Shown here: one piece after another, positions 35,487 through 43,885 of the stretch | Numbering within the stretch: the stretch's first letter is position 1 | How the letters are laid out: each line of letters starts with the position of its first letter | Assembly: GCA_036258055.1 (NCBI GenBank) | Contig: DATAEK010000051.1 | Location: 1-64,000 of the forward strand | From: DATAEK01 sp036258055 | GTDB taxonomy: Bacteria; Acidobacteriota; Vicinamibacteria; Vicinamibacterales; 2-12-FULL-66-21 | Direction of reading: 5' to 3' | Length of the DNA: 64,000 nt | Position numbers and translations under genes: made by a program | The notes under the pieces: generated by a model | What the model saw: the letters and a program-made list of their open reading frames with translations, nothing else | Database searches by the model: none | What the model was told of the DNA's origin: nothing

Positions 35487-37931
35487 CTATTCCGACCGCA
35501 ACGCCTGAAGCACGTCCACCCGCGATGCCCGCGCTGCCGGCATCAGGGACGCCAGAATCGCGGCCGCCACGAGAATCGCGGCGGCAAGGATCGTGGGCAA
35601 AGCATCGGGGATACGGACGTCCGGGATGTAGGCTCCGACGATCCGGGCGAGGAGCACCCCGCCAATCGCGCCTGCCACGATGCCGCTCACGGCGATGACG
35701 GCTCCCTCGCCGAGCACACGCGTCAGCAGGTGTCGCGGCGCCGATCCGATCGCGAGCCGGATACCGAACTCACGCGTCCGCGCGCTGACCGAGAAGGCCA
35801 GCACGCCAGCGACGCCAACGATGGCAATCGCCAGGGCCACGCCGGCAAAGCCGCCGAACACCATCGCGTTCAGCCGGTTCGGCGCCAGGACTTCTGCGCG
35901 GACGTCCTCGAGCGTCGCCGCATGCTCGACGGGCTGGTCCGCCGCCAGCTCGCGGACGATCCGGGTGATCGATGGCACGAGCGTGTAAGGATCGGTCTGA
36001 GTGTGGACGAACAGCCGCCCGCCGCCGATCTCCTGCTCGAACGGGTGATAGACCGTCATCGCCGGTCCCGGCACGATGTTCTCGTCGTCCATGTCGGCAA
36101 CCACGCCGACGATCCGCCGGGGCGCCGGGCTGACGTCGATGAACTTGATGACCGGGTCAGTCCACAGCAGGTGACGGTTCACGGCGTCCTGGTTCGGGAA
36201 CATCCGCTGCGCGAGGCTCTGGCTGACGATGACGACCTTCTCGGCGTCGTGACGGTCGGCGTCGGAGAAGTCTCGTCCGGCGATGAGGGGAACGCCAAGC
36301 GAGGCAAAGAATCCTGGCGACACCGTTCTGAATCGCGCGCGCGGATCCTCTTCGCCGTTCGCCTTGGCATAGCCTTCGACCGTGAACTGCGCGGCGAAGA
36401 ATCCCGCATCTCTCCACGGGACGGCCGTGCCCACGGCGACGCGCTGCACCCCGGGGAGCTGGGCGACGCGCCGGATGACGTCCTTGTAGAAACCGGTGAT
36501 CTCGTGGGGCTTTCGAGTGTAGGAAACGATGGGGACATTGACGGCCAGCACGCTCCGTGTGTCGAAGCCAGACTGCGTGCGCTGGAGGGCGAACAGCGTG
36601 CTCAGGAGCATGCCGGCGCCGGCGAGCAGAACGAAAGACGCGGCGATCTGCGTCACGGCGAAGACCCGCAGCCGTCTGCCCGTGCCAGTCGTGATTCGGA
36701 CGCTGCCGTTCGACAGACCGAAGCCGCTGGACGCGTCCGAGGACGGCAGGCGCGGCACGAACGCCAGAAGTACAGCCGCCGCGACCGCGAGGCTCACACC
36801 CACCCACAGTACGGTCGAGTCCACGGTGACATCGAGCGCCCGGACGGAAAACCGGGCCGCGTATCGCGCCAGAACCGCGACCATCGGCCGGGCGAGCAGG
36901 ACAGCCAGGATCGCACCCGCACCGCAGAGCAACAGGCTTTCGGCGAGGAGCGTGCGTCGAAGAGCGCCGGCACTGGCGCCGAGTGCGGCGCGGATCGCCA
37001 GCTCGCCTTCACGCCGTACCGATCGCGCCAGGATGAGATTCGCAACGTTCGAACAGGCAACGATGAAGACAAGCGCGGAGGCCGCCAGCAGGACCAGCAG
37101 CACCGTTCGAGCCGGCGAGATGATCTGATCGCGTAACCGCACGGCGTCGATGCGGAAGTCAGCCTGCGATGAGTACGACTCGGGATGTTCCTTGACGATC
37201 GCTCCATGCACGGCACGCAGTTCGGCTCGAGCGGCCTCGAGATCCACATTCGGCGCAAGCCGTGCGAACAGGTCAGTCATTCGGTGCACCCGCCCTTCGA
37301 CCATCGTTGCGTCGAGATGATGTGGGCTGGTGACGACGTTGGCGATGATCTCGGTCTCGGTGGGATAGGGCACCGACGGTTCGAGAATTCCGACGATCGT
37401 GCCGGTTCGGTCGCCGAGCCTCACGACCTTGCCGATGACCGACGGGTCGCTGTTCAACGACGTCGTCCAGAAGCGGTAGGTGAGGACGACGGCTCCCGCC
37501 GCGCTCGGTCCATCGTCGCTCGCGCCGAGGAGACGGCCCTGCGCCGGACGCAATCCCATTACGTCGAAGTACGAGCCGCCCACGACGCCAGCACGAACAA
37601 CACGCGGCTCACCCAGCCCGACCATCGTGAAGTCGATGGTCGAGAAGTCGCCGAACGCGCTCAGCGTCTTCACCCGCGTCTTCAGGTCCCGCAGCTCGGG
37701 AACCGAGAAGTTGGCGTCGTCGACGCCAATGCCCGGCGCGCTCTGGCGCAAATAGAGCAGGCGATCCTGGTCGCGGTTCACGAGCGGGCGCAGGAGAACG
37801 CCCCGGACCACGCTGAAGATCGCGGCGTTGGCGCCGATGCCGAGCGCAAGCGTGACGATGACGGTGAAGGCCAGGCCCTTGACCCTGGCGAGAGATCGGA
37901 GGGCGAAGCGGAAGTCGGTCAGGAGGCTCAT
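35487..37931 (-). CDS. ADOP-family MacB/FtsX-like permease
   Basis: This 814-aa protein has the full ADOP duplication: FRFALRSLARVKGLAFTV as first helix, a periplasmic MacB_PCD domain, and three helices around ACSNVANLILARS. A second periplasmic domain begins near QRTQSGFDTRSVLAVN. FtsX helices follow with SARTREFGIRLAIGSAP and the terminal DVLQALRSE. It converges on the receiver-HATPase gene with six bases between stops. It lacks the N-terminal extension of the PadR-linked ADOP. Its ATG at 37931 is preceded by a non-coding leader of about 200 bases that contains hairpins. Confidence 0.9.
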   Translation of the reverse strand: MSLLTDFRFALRSLARVKGLAFTVIVTLALGIGANAAIFSVVRGVLLRPLVNRDQDRLLYLRQSAPGIGVDDANFSVPELRDLKTRVKTLSAFGDFSTIDFTMVGLGEPRVVRAGVVGGSYFDVMGLRPAQGRLLGASDDGPSAAGAVVLTYRFWTTSLNSDPSVIGKVVRLGDRTGTIVGILEPSVPYPTETEIIANVVTSPHHLDATMVEGRVHRMTDLFARLAPNVDLEAARAELRAVHGAIVKEHPESYSSQADFRIDAVRLRDQIISPARTVLLVLLAASALVFIVACSNVANLILARSVRREGELAIRAALGASAGALRRTLLAESLLLCGAGAILAVLLARPMVAVLARYAARFSVRALDVTVDSTVLWVGVSLAVAAAVLLAFVPRLPSSDASSGFGLSNGSVRITTGTGRRLRVFAVTQIAASFVLLAGAGMLLSTLFALQRTQSGFDTRSVLAVNVPIVSYTRKPHEITGFYKDVIRRVAQLPGVQRVAVGTAVPWRDAGFFAAQFTVEGYAKANGEEDPRARFRTVSPGFFASLGVPLIAGRDFSDADRHDAEKVVIVSQSLAQRMFPNQDAVNRHLLWTDPVIKFIDVSPAPRRIVGVVADMDDENIVPGPAMTVYHPFEQEIGGGRLFVHTQTDPYTLVPSITRIVRELAADQPVEHAATLEDVRAEVLAPNRLNAMVFGGFAGVALAIAIVGVAGVLAFSVSARTREFGIRLAIGSAPRHLLTRVLGEGAVIAVSGIVAGAIGGVLLARIVGAYIPDVRIPDALPTILAAAILVAAAILASLMPAARASRVDVLQALRSE

Positions 37932-37990
37932 AGAAGTTCCATTACGCGTTCGAGATTCGAGTCTCTTTCTTGCCGGGCCTTCGCTCAGGT

Positions 37991-38147
37991 CCGGGTCGCC
38001 CCGGTGCGACCCGGCCGGACGCTGGCGTGATCCAGACGCTTACCATAACGTCGAAGCAGACCCGGTGAGATCGACAGCCGGCGCCGTCGATCTCAGCCGA
38101 GATTATCGATTTCCGATCGCTCAGGTCGTCTTCAGCTCAGCTGAAGA
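37991..38147. repeat. Cluster of three perfect inverted repeats
   Basis: Three strong stems occur in sequence. CCGGGTCG pairs with CGACCCGG (37991-37998, 38007-38014). TGAGATCGAC pairs with GTCGATCTCA (38066-38075, 38086-38095). TCTTCAGCT pairs with AGCTGAAGA about one central base (38129-38147, overlapping the SRPBCC stop). None has a clear U tract, but as a group they probably end or stabilise the SRPBCC transcript. Confidence 0.5.
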
Positions 38148-38626
38148 CTCCGAACGTATTCGTCGAGCAGGTCGAAGCTCTCGGAGATGCCGTCTTTCAT
38201 CCCGGTCTTCATCGCCGCGTCCCGGGCTTCTTTCGACGGGTACAGTATCGTCAACGACACGGTCGTCCGGCCCTGATCTTCGGTGAGGACGAGGGTGTTA
38301 ACGGTCTCGGGCCAATCGGCGCCCCAGGACTCCGTCGCCACGAACCGTTCGGGTGGGCTCACTTCCCGTATCACCCCACGGATTTCCATCTCGGTGCCGT
38401 TCTCGCGACGCCAGACGAAGCGCTGCGCGCCACCGGGCCTAAGGTCGATCTCACACACGGGCAGGGTCCAACCCTTCCGGCCGAGCATCCAATGCGGAAG
38501 ATGCTTCGGGTTCGTCCATGCATCGAAGATCAGCCGGCGCGGCGCTTCGACGACGCGCGTGATGCGCACTTCACGATCAGAGGGAGTCGTCAGGGTCGTG
38601 ACGCCGGCTTGATTTGCGGTGGCCAT
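38132..38626 (-). CDS. SRPBCC (AHSA1/START-like) domain protein
   Basis: A 164-aa protein with the AHSA1-like core: RVVEAPRRLIFDAWTNPKHLPHWML, then CEIDLRPGGAQRFVW and a C-terminal helix (MKDGISESFDLLDEYV). The family forms a hydrophobic-cavity fold that binds small ligands. When paired with an ArsR regulator, as here, it usually lies in an autoregulated stress or export operon whose ligand is unknown. The start at 38626 overlaps the arsR gene by 50 bases in a different frame, giving strict coupling. Confidence 0.88.
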   Translation of the reverse strand: MATANQAGVTTLTTPSDREVRITRVVEAPRRLIFDAWTNPKHLPHWMLGRKGWTLPVCEIDLRPGGAQRFVWRRENGTEMEIRGVIREVSPPERFVATESWGADWPETVNTLVLTEDQGRTTVSLTILYPSKEARDAAMKTGMKDGISESFDLLDEYVRSLQLS

Positions 38627-38963
38627 GGTTCTGTTCCTCCTCCTGCATTTGCCGAACGTATTGTTCGAGGCGCGCGAAGCTCTCGTCCCAGAAACGGCGA
38701 TAGTTTTCCGCCCAGTCGACGACCTCTTTCAGCGGGGCAGCCTGGAGGCGGCTGGGACGCCGTTGCGCGTCGCGAGCTCGGGCGATGAGGCCGGCCCGCT
38801 CGAGCACCCGCAGGTGCTTGGAAATAGCTGGTCCGCTCATCGAGAAAGGAGCGGCGATCTCCTTCACGGTGGCCGTCCCGTCGGCCAGTTTGGCGAGAAT
38901 GGCCCTTCTGGTGGGATCGGCGAGGGCGGCGAATGTAACGCTGAGCTGGTCTGTAGCGGTCAT
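38577..38963 (-). CDS. ArsR-family winged-helix regulator
   Basis: This 128-aa protein shows ALADPTRRAILAKLADG (N-terminal helices) and a helix-turn-helix at FSMSGPAISKHLRVLERAGLI. The C-terminal helix YRRFWDESFARLEQYVRQM is common in the ArsR-SRPBCC type. The usual metal-binding ELCVCDL motif is absent, so it is probably not a metal sensor. It is the first gene of the operon with the SRPBCC protein. The 16-bp tandem repeat next to its start suggests autoregulation. Divergent neighbour: an ADOP permease at 39049. Confidence 0.9.
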   Translation of the reverse strand: MTATDQLSVTFAALADPTRRAILAKLADGTATVKEIAAPFSMSGPAISKHLRVLERAGLIARARDAQRRPSRLQAAPLKEVVDWAENYRRFWDESFARLEQYVRQMQEEEQNHGHRKSSRRHDPDDSL

Positions 38964-39024
38964 GAGTAACCAGTAAGTTTGGTAACCGATAAGTTAAATA
39001 CATCGTATTCGATTCGCTTGTCAA
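38964..39024 (-). promoter_or_regulatory. arsR promoter and tandem 16-bp operator-like repeat
   Basis: On the minus strand TTGACA (39019-39024) and TATTTA (38995-39000) are spaced by 18 bases. Between them and the ATG lie two adjacent 16-mers (38980-38995 and 38964-38979) sharing 12 of 16 bases, with the common core AACTTA..GGTTAC. The second copy abuts the start codon. This is an ideal place for ArsR autorepression, inferred from position. Confidence 0.55.
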
Positions 39025-39048
39025 GCACTGAGGTGGGACGGCACGTCT

Positions 39049-41556
39049 GTGTCTCGCATGAGCGCATTTTTCGAATCCGCCACTCCCGAGAGGGGCCATC
39101 AAACCACTCGGGTGGTCCAAAGCGTGGGGCAGGACATTCGCTACGCAGTCAGGGGCCTTCGGCGCCGACCTGGGTTCGCGCTGTCGGCGACCCTGACGAT
39201 CGGCGTTGGTATTGGTGCGCTGGCGTCGGTCCTGTCAGTTGTCTCCGCGGTGCTCCTACGACCCGCTCCGTACCCGACGGCCGACCGAATCGTACAAATC
39301 GAACAGGTGGTGGACGGGCGGCCACGCGACGAGGTTTCGACGCTGGACGTCCGTGCGCTCAGCGAGGGCAGCGCGTCGCTCTCGCACGTCACCATCGCAT
39401 GGTTCTCGGAGGCGAGCGTCGCGGGTGATGGATTGCCGGAACGCGCGCGACGCGTGTACACGGACTCCCAGGCCTTCGCGATGCTCGGCGTTCGGCCGCT
39501 CATCGGACGCCTTCCGACGAAAGCCGATGAAGCACTCGACGCAGACCCGGTCGTGATCCTCGGCCACCGATTGTGGTCGGAGCGGTTCGGATCGGATCCG
39601 GCGGTCATCGGGCGCGCAATCCGCATCGATGGACGTCCATCGACAGTGATCGGCGTGATGCCGGCCGGCTTTGCATATCCAGCGCCTTACTGGGCCGGCG
39701 GCGATCTCTGGCTGTTGCGCGGGCCGTCGCACCCGTCGTGGCCGGCGACCCGCGCGGGCTTCACGCTGGGCTTCGGCCTGCTCGAGAAGGGGCGGACTCT
39801 TGTCCGCGCGCAAGCGGAAGCGGATGCCGTCGCCGCGGCGCTGGATGCACGCTATCCAGACTCCAACGGTCCAATCGGCCTGCGACTCACCGGTTTTGCG
39901 GCGGACGTTCGCGCGGAGGCGCGGCCCCGACTGCTGTTGATCCTCGGTGCGGCCTCGGTTCTCTTCCTGATCGTCTGCGTCAATGTCGTGAATCTGCTGA
40001 TCGGCCGTGGGCTCGATCGTCAGCGTGAGCTCGCGGCGCGCGTCGCGCTTGGCGCCGGGCCGGCAAGGCTGGTCAGGCAGTTGCTGACGGAAACTGCGGT
40101 CATGTTCCTCACTGGCGGCGCTGTGGGACTCCTCGCGGCTGTCCAAGGATCGCGACTCATGGCGGCCGTTCAGTCATTGAGCATTCCGCGGATGGACGAA
40201 GCGAGCGTTGACGGCACCGTCGTCATCGTCACGATCGCGGTCACGATGATCGCGGCCGCGATCGTCGGGTTGGTGCCGGCATGGCAGGGTGTTCGGTCAG
40301 GTCTGTCCGGCCTGGCCGGATCCGATGTGCGAAGTGCCAGCCAGGGACGTCGCTGGCGTCATCTGCAGCGCACGCTGATCGCGGTCGAGGTCGGACTGGC
40401 TCTTGTGCTGCTCAGCGGCGCCGGAGTACTACTCGAAGGCGCCCGGACGCTCGCCCGTACCGATCCGGGATTCGACGTGAGCGGCCTGATGCGGGCGCGC
40501 ATCACTCTGCCGCCCGAGAGCTACGCGACAGCGAATGAGCAGCACGTGTTCTACGATCGCGTGCTCGCCCGCGTGCGTAGCGCGTTGGGTGTGACTGCGG
40601 TTGGCCTGGTAGACGTGCCACCAGGCGTTGGCGGCCGCGGAGGACCATCGATCTCGGTCGCTGGCGATCCGACCCCGACGTCAATCCGAGATCTGCGCCC
40701 GTCGGACGTGCGCCTCGTCAGCGTTGGTTACCTCGAGACGCTCGGTCTCGCGGCCCAATCGGGCCGCGTGTTTTCGGCGAGCGATGCATCTCTTCCCGTT
40801 GCTGTCGTGAACGAGACGTTCGCGCGACGGTATCAAAGCGGCGCGACCGCGGTCGGCCGTCGCGTGCGCGTCAGGCTCGGTGCGGATGTCACCGATCTGA
40901 CTGCGTTCACGATCATCGGCGTCGTGCCCGACGTGCGGGAGAAGACCGTCTATGAACCGCCGCCGCCGACGGTCTATCTTCCCTTCACGCAGGCGGGCAG
41001 CTCGCGAACGTCATTGTTGCGAATGAGCCTTCTGGTCAGAAGTCCGCGCCCGCCCGCGGATCTGGAGTTTCTGGTGCGCCGGGCCATCGCCGATGCGGAT
41101 GCCGGCCTCGCCCCGTCAGATCTGGTGGCGATGCGGGATCTTCTCGCGGCGGAGCTGTCGCTCAATCGCATAAATCTGGCGCTCCTCGCGGTCCTGGCGG
41201 TGGTGTCGCTCTGTCTTGCCGTGCTTGGCGTCTACGCCGTGACCGCGCACGGCGTTCGTCAGCGTACGCGCGAGATGGGGATCCGCCTGGCGCTCGGCGA
41301 TTCGCCGCGTGGACTTCAACTGAGACTGCTCCGCGAAGGGGTCTTGCTGGTCACAGTCGGCCTCGCGTCCGGCGGCATCGCCGCGGTGTGGACCGCCGGC
41401 CTTCTGCGGTCTGCCGTGTATGGAATCGATCGCACCAGTCCAGTGACGTTCGCCGGCGCCGGACTCGTGCTTGCGGCTGCCGTGTTATTTGGATGCTACC
41501 TGCCAGCACGCCATGCGGCGCAGATTGATCCAGTGGCCGCGCTGCGCGCCGACTGA
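39049..41556 (+). CDS. ADOP-family MacB/FtsX-like permease
   Basis: This 835-aa protein has the ADOP layout: DIRYAVRGLRRRPGFALSAT, a periplasmic domain, and helices with LIVCVNVVNLLIGRG. A second periplasmic domain and terminal FtsX helices follow, with RTREMGIRLALGD and the ending DPVAALRAD. GTG at 39049 has AGGTGGG eleven bases upstream; ATG at 39058 is the alternative. It is divergent from the ArsR-SRPBCC operon, whose repeat region lies between, so the regulator may also act on it. No ATPase is adjacent. Confidence 0.88.
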   Translation: MSRMSAFFESATPERGHQTTRVVQSVGQDIRYAVRGLRRRPGFALSATLTIGVGIGALASVLSVVSAVLLRPAPYPTADRIVQIEQVVDGRPRDEVSTLDVRALSEGSASLSHVTIAWFSEASVAGDGLPERARRVYTDSQAFAMLGVRPLIGRLPTKADEALDADPVVILGHRLWSERFGSDPAVIGRAIRIDGRPSTVIGVMPAGFAYPAPYWAGGDLWLLRGPSHPSWPATRAGFTLGFGLLEKGRTLVRAQAEADAVAAALDARYPDSNGPIGLRLTGFAADVRAEARPRLLLILGAASVLFLIVCVNVVNLLIGRGLDRQRELAARVALGAGPARLVRQLLTETAVMFLTGGAVGLLAAVQGSRLMAAVQSLSIPRMDEASVDGTVVIVTIAVTMIAAAIVGLVPAWQGVRSGLSGLAGSDVRSASQGRRWRHLQRTLIAVEVGLALVLLSGAGVLLEGARTLARTDPGFDVSGLMRARITLPPESYATANEQHVFYDRVLARVRSALGVTAVGLVDVPPGVGGRGGPSISVAGDPTPTSIRDLRPSDVRLVSVGYLETLGLAAQSGRVFSASDASLPVAVVNETFARRYQSGATAVGRRVRVRLGADVTDLTAFTIIGVVPDVREKTVYEPPPPTVYLPFTQAGSSRTSLLRMSLLVRSPRPPADLEFLVRRAIADADAGLAPSDLVAMRDLLAAELSLNRINLALLAVLAVVSLCLAVLGVYAVTAHGVRQRTREMGIRLALGDSPRGLQLRLLREGVLLVTVGLASGGIAAVWTAGLLRSAVYGIDRTSPVTFAGAGLVLAAAVLFGCYLPARHAAQIDPVAALRAD

Positions 41557-41570
41557 ACGCCAAGGGATTC

Positions 41571-42542
41571 TCATGCTGCGTGGGATGTTCCCGCGCGCGC
41601 ACGATACCAGGCGGCGACGAGGTCATGCGCGGCCTCTTCCCAGCGCGGATACCGGAAGACGAACCCTCCGTCGATCAAGCGCCCGGGGATGACGCGACGG
41701 CTTTTCAGAATGAGCTCCGTTTCAGTCCGCATGAAAACGGCCCCGATCGCCAGCATCCACTTCGTGGACGGGAGGCCGAATGGCACGCCCGCCTCGTGAC
41801 GCAGGATCCGCATGAAATCGGTGTTGGGCAGCGGATTGGGTGAGGCGACGTTGACGATGCCGTCGATGTCGTCGTGGGCGATCAGCCACTCGATCGCCGA
41901 GATGAAATCCTGCTGATGAATCCACGAAATGAACTGACGTCCGTCCCCTGCGGGTCCGCCGAGACCTCTTCGGACGAGGACCAGCAAAGTGTCGAGGATC
42001 CCGCCCGTCTCCGTGCTCATGATCATCGCGGATCGCAGCGCCACCTTCCTGGTTCGCGGGGTCACCGCCAGATCGAGTGCCTTCTCCCATCCGCGGGCGA
42101 CCTCAATACTGAAAGCCCAGGACGCGGGGGCATCTGCCTCCTGACCACCCAGGCGGCCCGACCGTTCGTCGTGGGGAGCGCCGAACGTGTGCGCATAGAT
42201 TGTGGCGGTGCTGGATTGCAGCCAGACCCGCGGAGGGCGACTGGCCCGGGCGATTGCGTGTCCCACGACGCGAGTGGAAGCGATTCTGGAGTCAATGATC
42301 GCGCGGCGATTCTCAGCGGTGTAGCGGCAATTGACGCTGCGGCCGGCGAGATTGATCACGACATCGGCACCATCGATTTCCGACGCCCAGTCGCCGAGCG
42401 TGACGCCGTCCCAGGAGACGACGCGCCAGGCGGCGGCGGCCGGCTGGCGGCTGAGGACGACGACCTCGTGTCCGTGTTCGTGGAACGCACCCGAGAGAAG
42501 ATTGCCGACCTTGCCCGATCCGCCGGGGATGACGATCTTCAT
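41571..42542 (-). CDS. TIGR01777-family NAD-dependent epimerase (YfcH-like)
   Basis: This 323-aa protein has a Rossmann fold: KIVIPGGSGKVGNLL at the N-terminus, then INLAGRSVNCRYT, the family hallmark. SSTATIY follows in place of the usual Tyr-Lys dehydrogenase site, and FISWIHQQDF lies in the substrate region. The C-terminal DUF1731 domain follows (KWMLAIGAVFMRTE, then KSRRVIPGRLIDGGFVF). The physiological substrate of this family is not established. ATG at 42542 is preferred over 42560. The gene is divergent from the TetR gene with 84 bases between. Confidence 0.9.
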   Translation of the reverse strand: MKIVIPGGSGKVGNLLSGAFHEHGHEVVVLSRQPAAAAWRVVSWDGVTLGDWASEIDGADVVINLAGRSVNCRYTAENRRAIIDSRIASTRVVGHAIARASRPPRVWLQSSTATIYAHTFGAPHDERSGRLGGQEADAPASWAFSIEVARGWEKALDLAVTPRTRKVALRSAMIMSTETGGILDTLLVLVRRGLGGPAGDGRQFISWIHQQDFISAIEWLIAHDDIDGIVNVASPNPLPNTDFMRILRHEAGVPFGLPSTKWMLAIGAVFMRTETELILKSRRVIPGRLIDGGFVFRYPRWEEAAHDLVAAWYRARAGTSHAA

Positions 42543-42587
42543 GAGAACTCCCAGGAACAATCCGTCGTGCGGTATCTGGGGCCGCGC

Positions 42588-42634
42588 TTTACCGTAGTCG
42601 CGAACCGTGCTTTAATTACGGTAAACATGTTTAC
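42588..42634. promoter_or_regulatory. Divergent-promoter operators: inverted repeat plus palindrome over the tetR start
   Basis: GTAAACATGTTTAC (42621-42634) is a perfect 14-bp palindrome whose ATG is the TetR start codon. TTTACCGTA (42588-42596) and TACGGTAAA (42617-42625) form a second inverted repeat with 20 bases between. Both lie in the 84-base divergent region and share the GTAAA half-site, a strong candidate for TetR control of itself and the epimerase. Confidence 0.6.
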
Positions 42635-43355
42635 TGAAAATGTCAAGCGACGCGGCCGAGGCCGCCCACTGGGCAGGACGGCGCAGGGGACGGCCGCCAG
42701 AGACCGCTTGTACGACGTCGCGACGGGCCTGATCGCCGAGCGTGGGTACGAGGCGACGACGCTGCGCGAGATCGCCGATCGCGCAGGCGTCAGCGTGGGC
42801 TTGTTGTATCGCTACTTTCCGAACAAGCGCGCCATCGTCCTCGCCCTTTACGAGAACCTGTCGAGGGAGTACGCGGAGGAGACTGCCGGGATGCAGCCTG
42901 GCCGCTGGCGGGACCGCTTCCTTTTCGCGCTGGCAACCAGCCTGCGGGTGCTCGGTCCGCACCGCACGACGCTCAGAGCGCTCGTACCCGTGCTCGTCGG
43001 GGATCCCGAGGACGGTCTGTTCGCCAACGCGACGGCGTTTTCACGCGTGCGCGTCGCGCAGGCATTTCAAGCCGCCGTGACCGGCGCCACGGATGCTCCG
43101 CCGGCGGTGCTGGCCGACGCCATAGGGCGACTCCTGTACTTCGTCCACCTCGGAGTGATTCTGTTGTGGCTCCTCGACCGGACGCCGAGTCAAAGGGCGA
43201 CCGCGGGGCTGGTCACGCTGATGCGGCAGATCCTGCCGTCCGCCGCGCTGGCGCTGCGTCTTCCGGCAGTGCGCCGATTCGTTCGCACTGCGGATGCACT
43301 GTTTCGGGAAGCGCTGTTCGACGATCCCGGCGCAGGGACGATCTCGGCAACCTGA
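42627..43355 (+). CDS. TetR-family transcriptional regulator
   Basis: A 242-aa protein. The helix-turn-helix is clear: LIAERGYEATTLREIADRAG then VSVGLLYRYFPNKRAIVLAL. The basic N-terminus (KRRGRGRPLG) is an AT-hook-like arm. The C-terminal ligand domain is helical and ends with a hydrophobic helix (FVHLGVILLWLLD). The ATG at 42627 sits in the centre of a perfect palindrome; upstream frame extension to 41874 is not protein-like. It is divergent from the epimerase gene, which may be its target. Ligand unknown. Confidence 0.9.
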   Translation: MFTENVKRRGRGRPLGRTAQGTAARDRLYDVATGLIAERGYEATTLREIADRAGVSVGLLYRYFPNKRAIVLALYENLSREYAEETAGMQPGRWRDRFLFALATSLRVLGPHRTTLRALVPVLVGDPEDGLFANATAFSRVRVAQAFQAAVTGATDAPPAVLADAIGRLLYFVHLGVILLWLLDRTPSQRATAGLVTLMRQILPSAALALRLPAVRRFVRTADALFREALFDDPGAGTISAT

Positions 43356-43357
43356 TG

Positions 43358-43415
43358 TGCAACTAAATGGTTGCATGTCTCGGCAGGGGTCGGTAATATG
43401 CAACCAGGAGGTTGC
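43358..43415 (+). promoter_or_regulatory. Promoter flanked by two GCAAC...GTTGC operators
   Basis: Dyad 1 is TGCAACTAAATGGTTGCA (43358-43375); dyad 2 is GCAACCAGGAGGTTGC (43400-43415). Their centres are 41 bases apart. A promoter fits between: TTGCAT (43371-43376), 17 bases, TAATAT (43394-43399). Dyad 2 contains the AGGAGG ribosome site (43406-43411), so a bound repressor would hide it in DNA. The ArsR encoded downstream is the likely binder. Confidence 0.65.
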
Positions 43416-43417
43416 GT

Positions 43418-43885
43418 ATGCAGACGGTCAGTACGGATCGCATCGAGAAGCGGGTGACGTTGCGGGCGCCGCGTTCGCGCGTCTGGCGCGCGATTTCGAA
43501 TGCAGACGAGTTCGGGCGGTGGTTCGGGGCGAAACTCAGCGGGACGATCGCGCCCGGTAACCGGCTGAAAGGGCCGATCACCATCAAGGGCTACGAGCAC
43601 CTGACAATTGACGTGACGGTGGAGAAGGTAGAACCCGAGCGCGTGATGTCGTTCCGCTGGCATCCCAATGCGACCGACGTGACCCACGACTACTCGTCGG
43701 AACCGACGACGCTCGTGACCTTCACGCTGGAGGACTCGGACGGCGGCACGCTGCTGACGGTCGTGGAGAACGGATTCGACAGCATCCCGCTTTCGCGGCG
43801 GGCCGAGGCGTTTCGCGGCAACGAGTCCGGCTGGGCCCAGCAGATGGTCCAGATCGAGCAGTACCTGGCCAATGCTGCGAAGTAG
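43418..43885 (+). CDS. SRPBCC (AHSA1-like) protein of the second ArsR module
   Basis: A 155-aa START-like protein: RVTLRAPRSRVWRAISNADEFGRWFG at the N-terminus, IAPGNRLKGPITIKGY in the sheet and a C-terminal helix (GWAQQMVQIEQYLANAAK). AGGAGG six bases before ATG 43418 fixes the start. Here the SRPBCC gene comes first and arsR second, the opposite order to the 38132-38963 module. The stop overlaps the arsR start by 14 bases. A ligand-binding or effector role under ArsR control is inferred. Confidence 0.88.
   Translation: MQTVSTDRIEKRVTLRAPRSRVWRAISNADEFGRWFGAKLSGTIAPGNRLKGPITIKGYEHLTIDVTVEKVEPERVMSFRWHPNATDVTHDYSSEPTTLVTFTLEDSDGGTLLTVVENGFDSIPLSRRAEAFRGNESGWAQQMVQIEQYLANAAK

Noticed and set aside
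35730..37136. 468-codon plus-strand frame within the ADOP gene
   Set aside because: Rich in Arg, Asp and Gly with no domain; the minus strand encodes a clear ADOP permease.
38132..38963. Classifying the ArsR as a metal sensor
   Set aside because: The cysteine motif needed for arsenic or zinc sensing is absent; the SRPBCC partner suggests an organic ligand instead.
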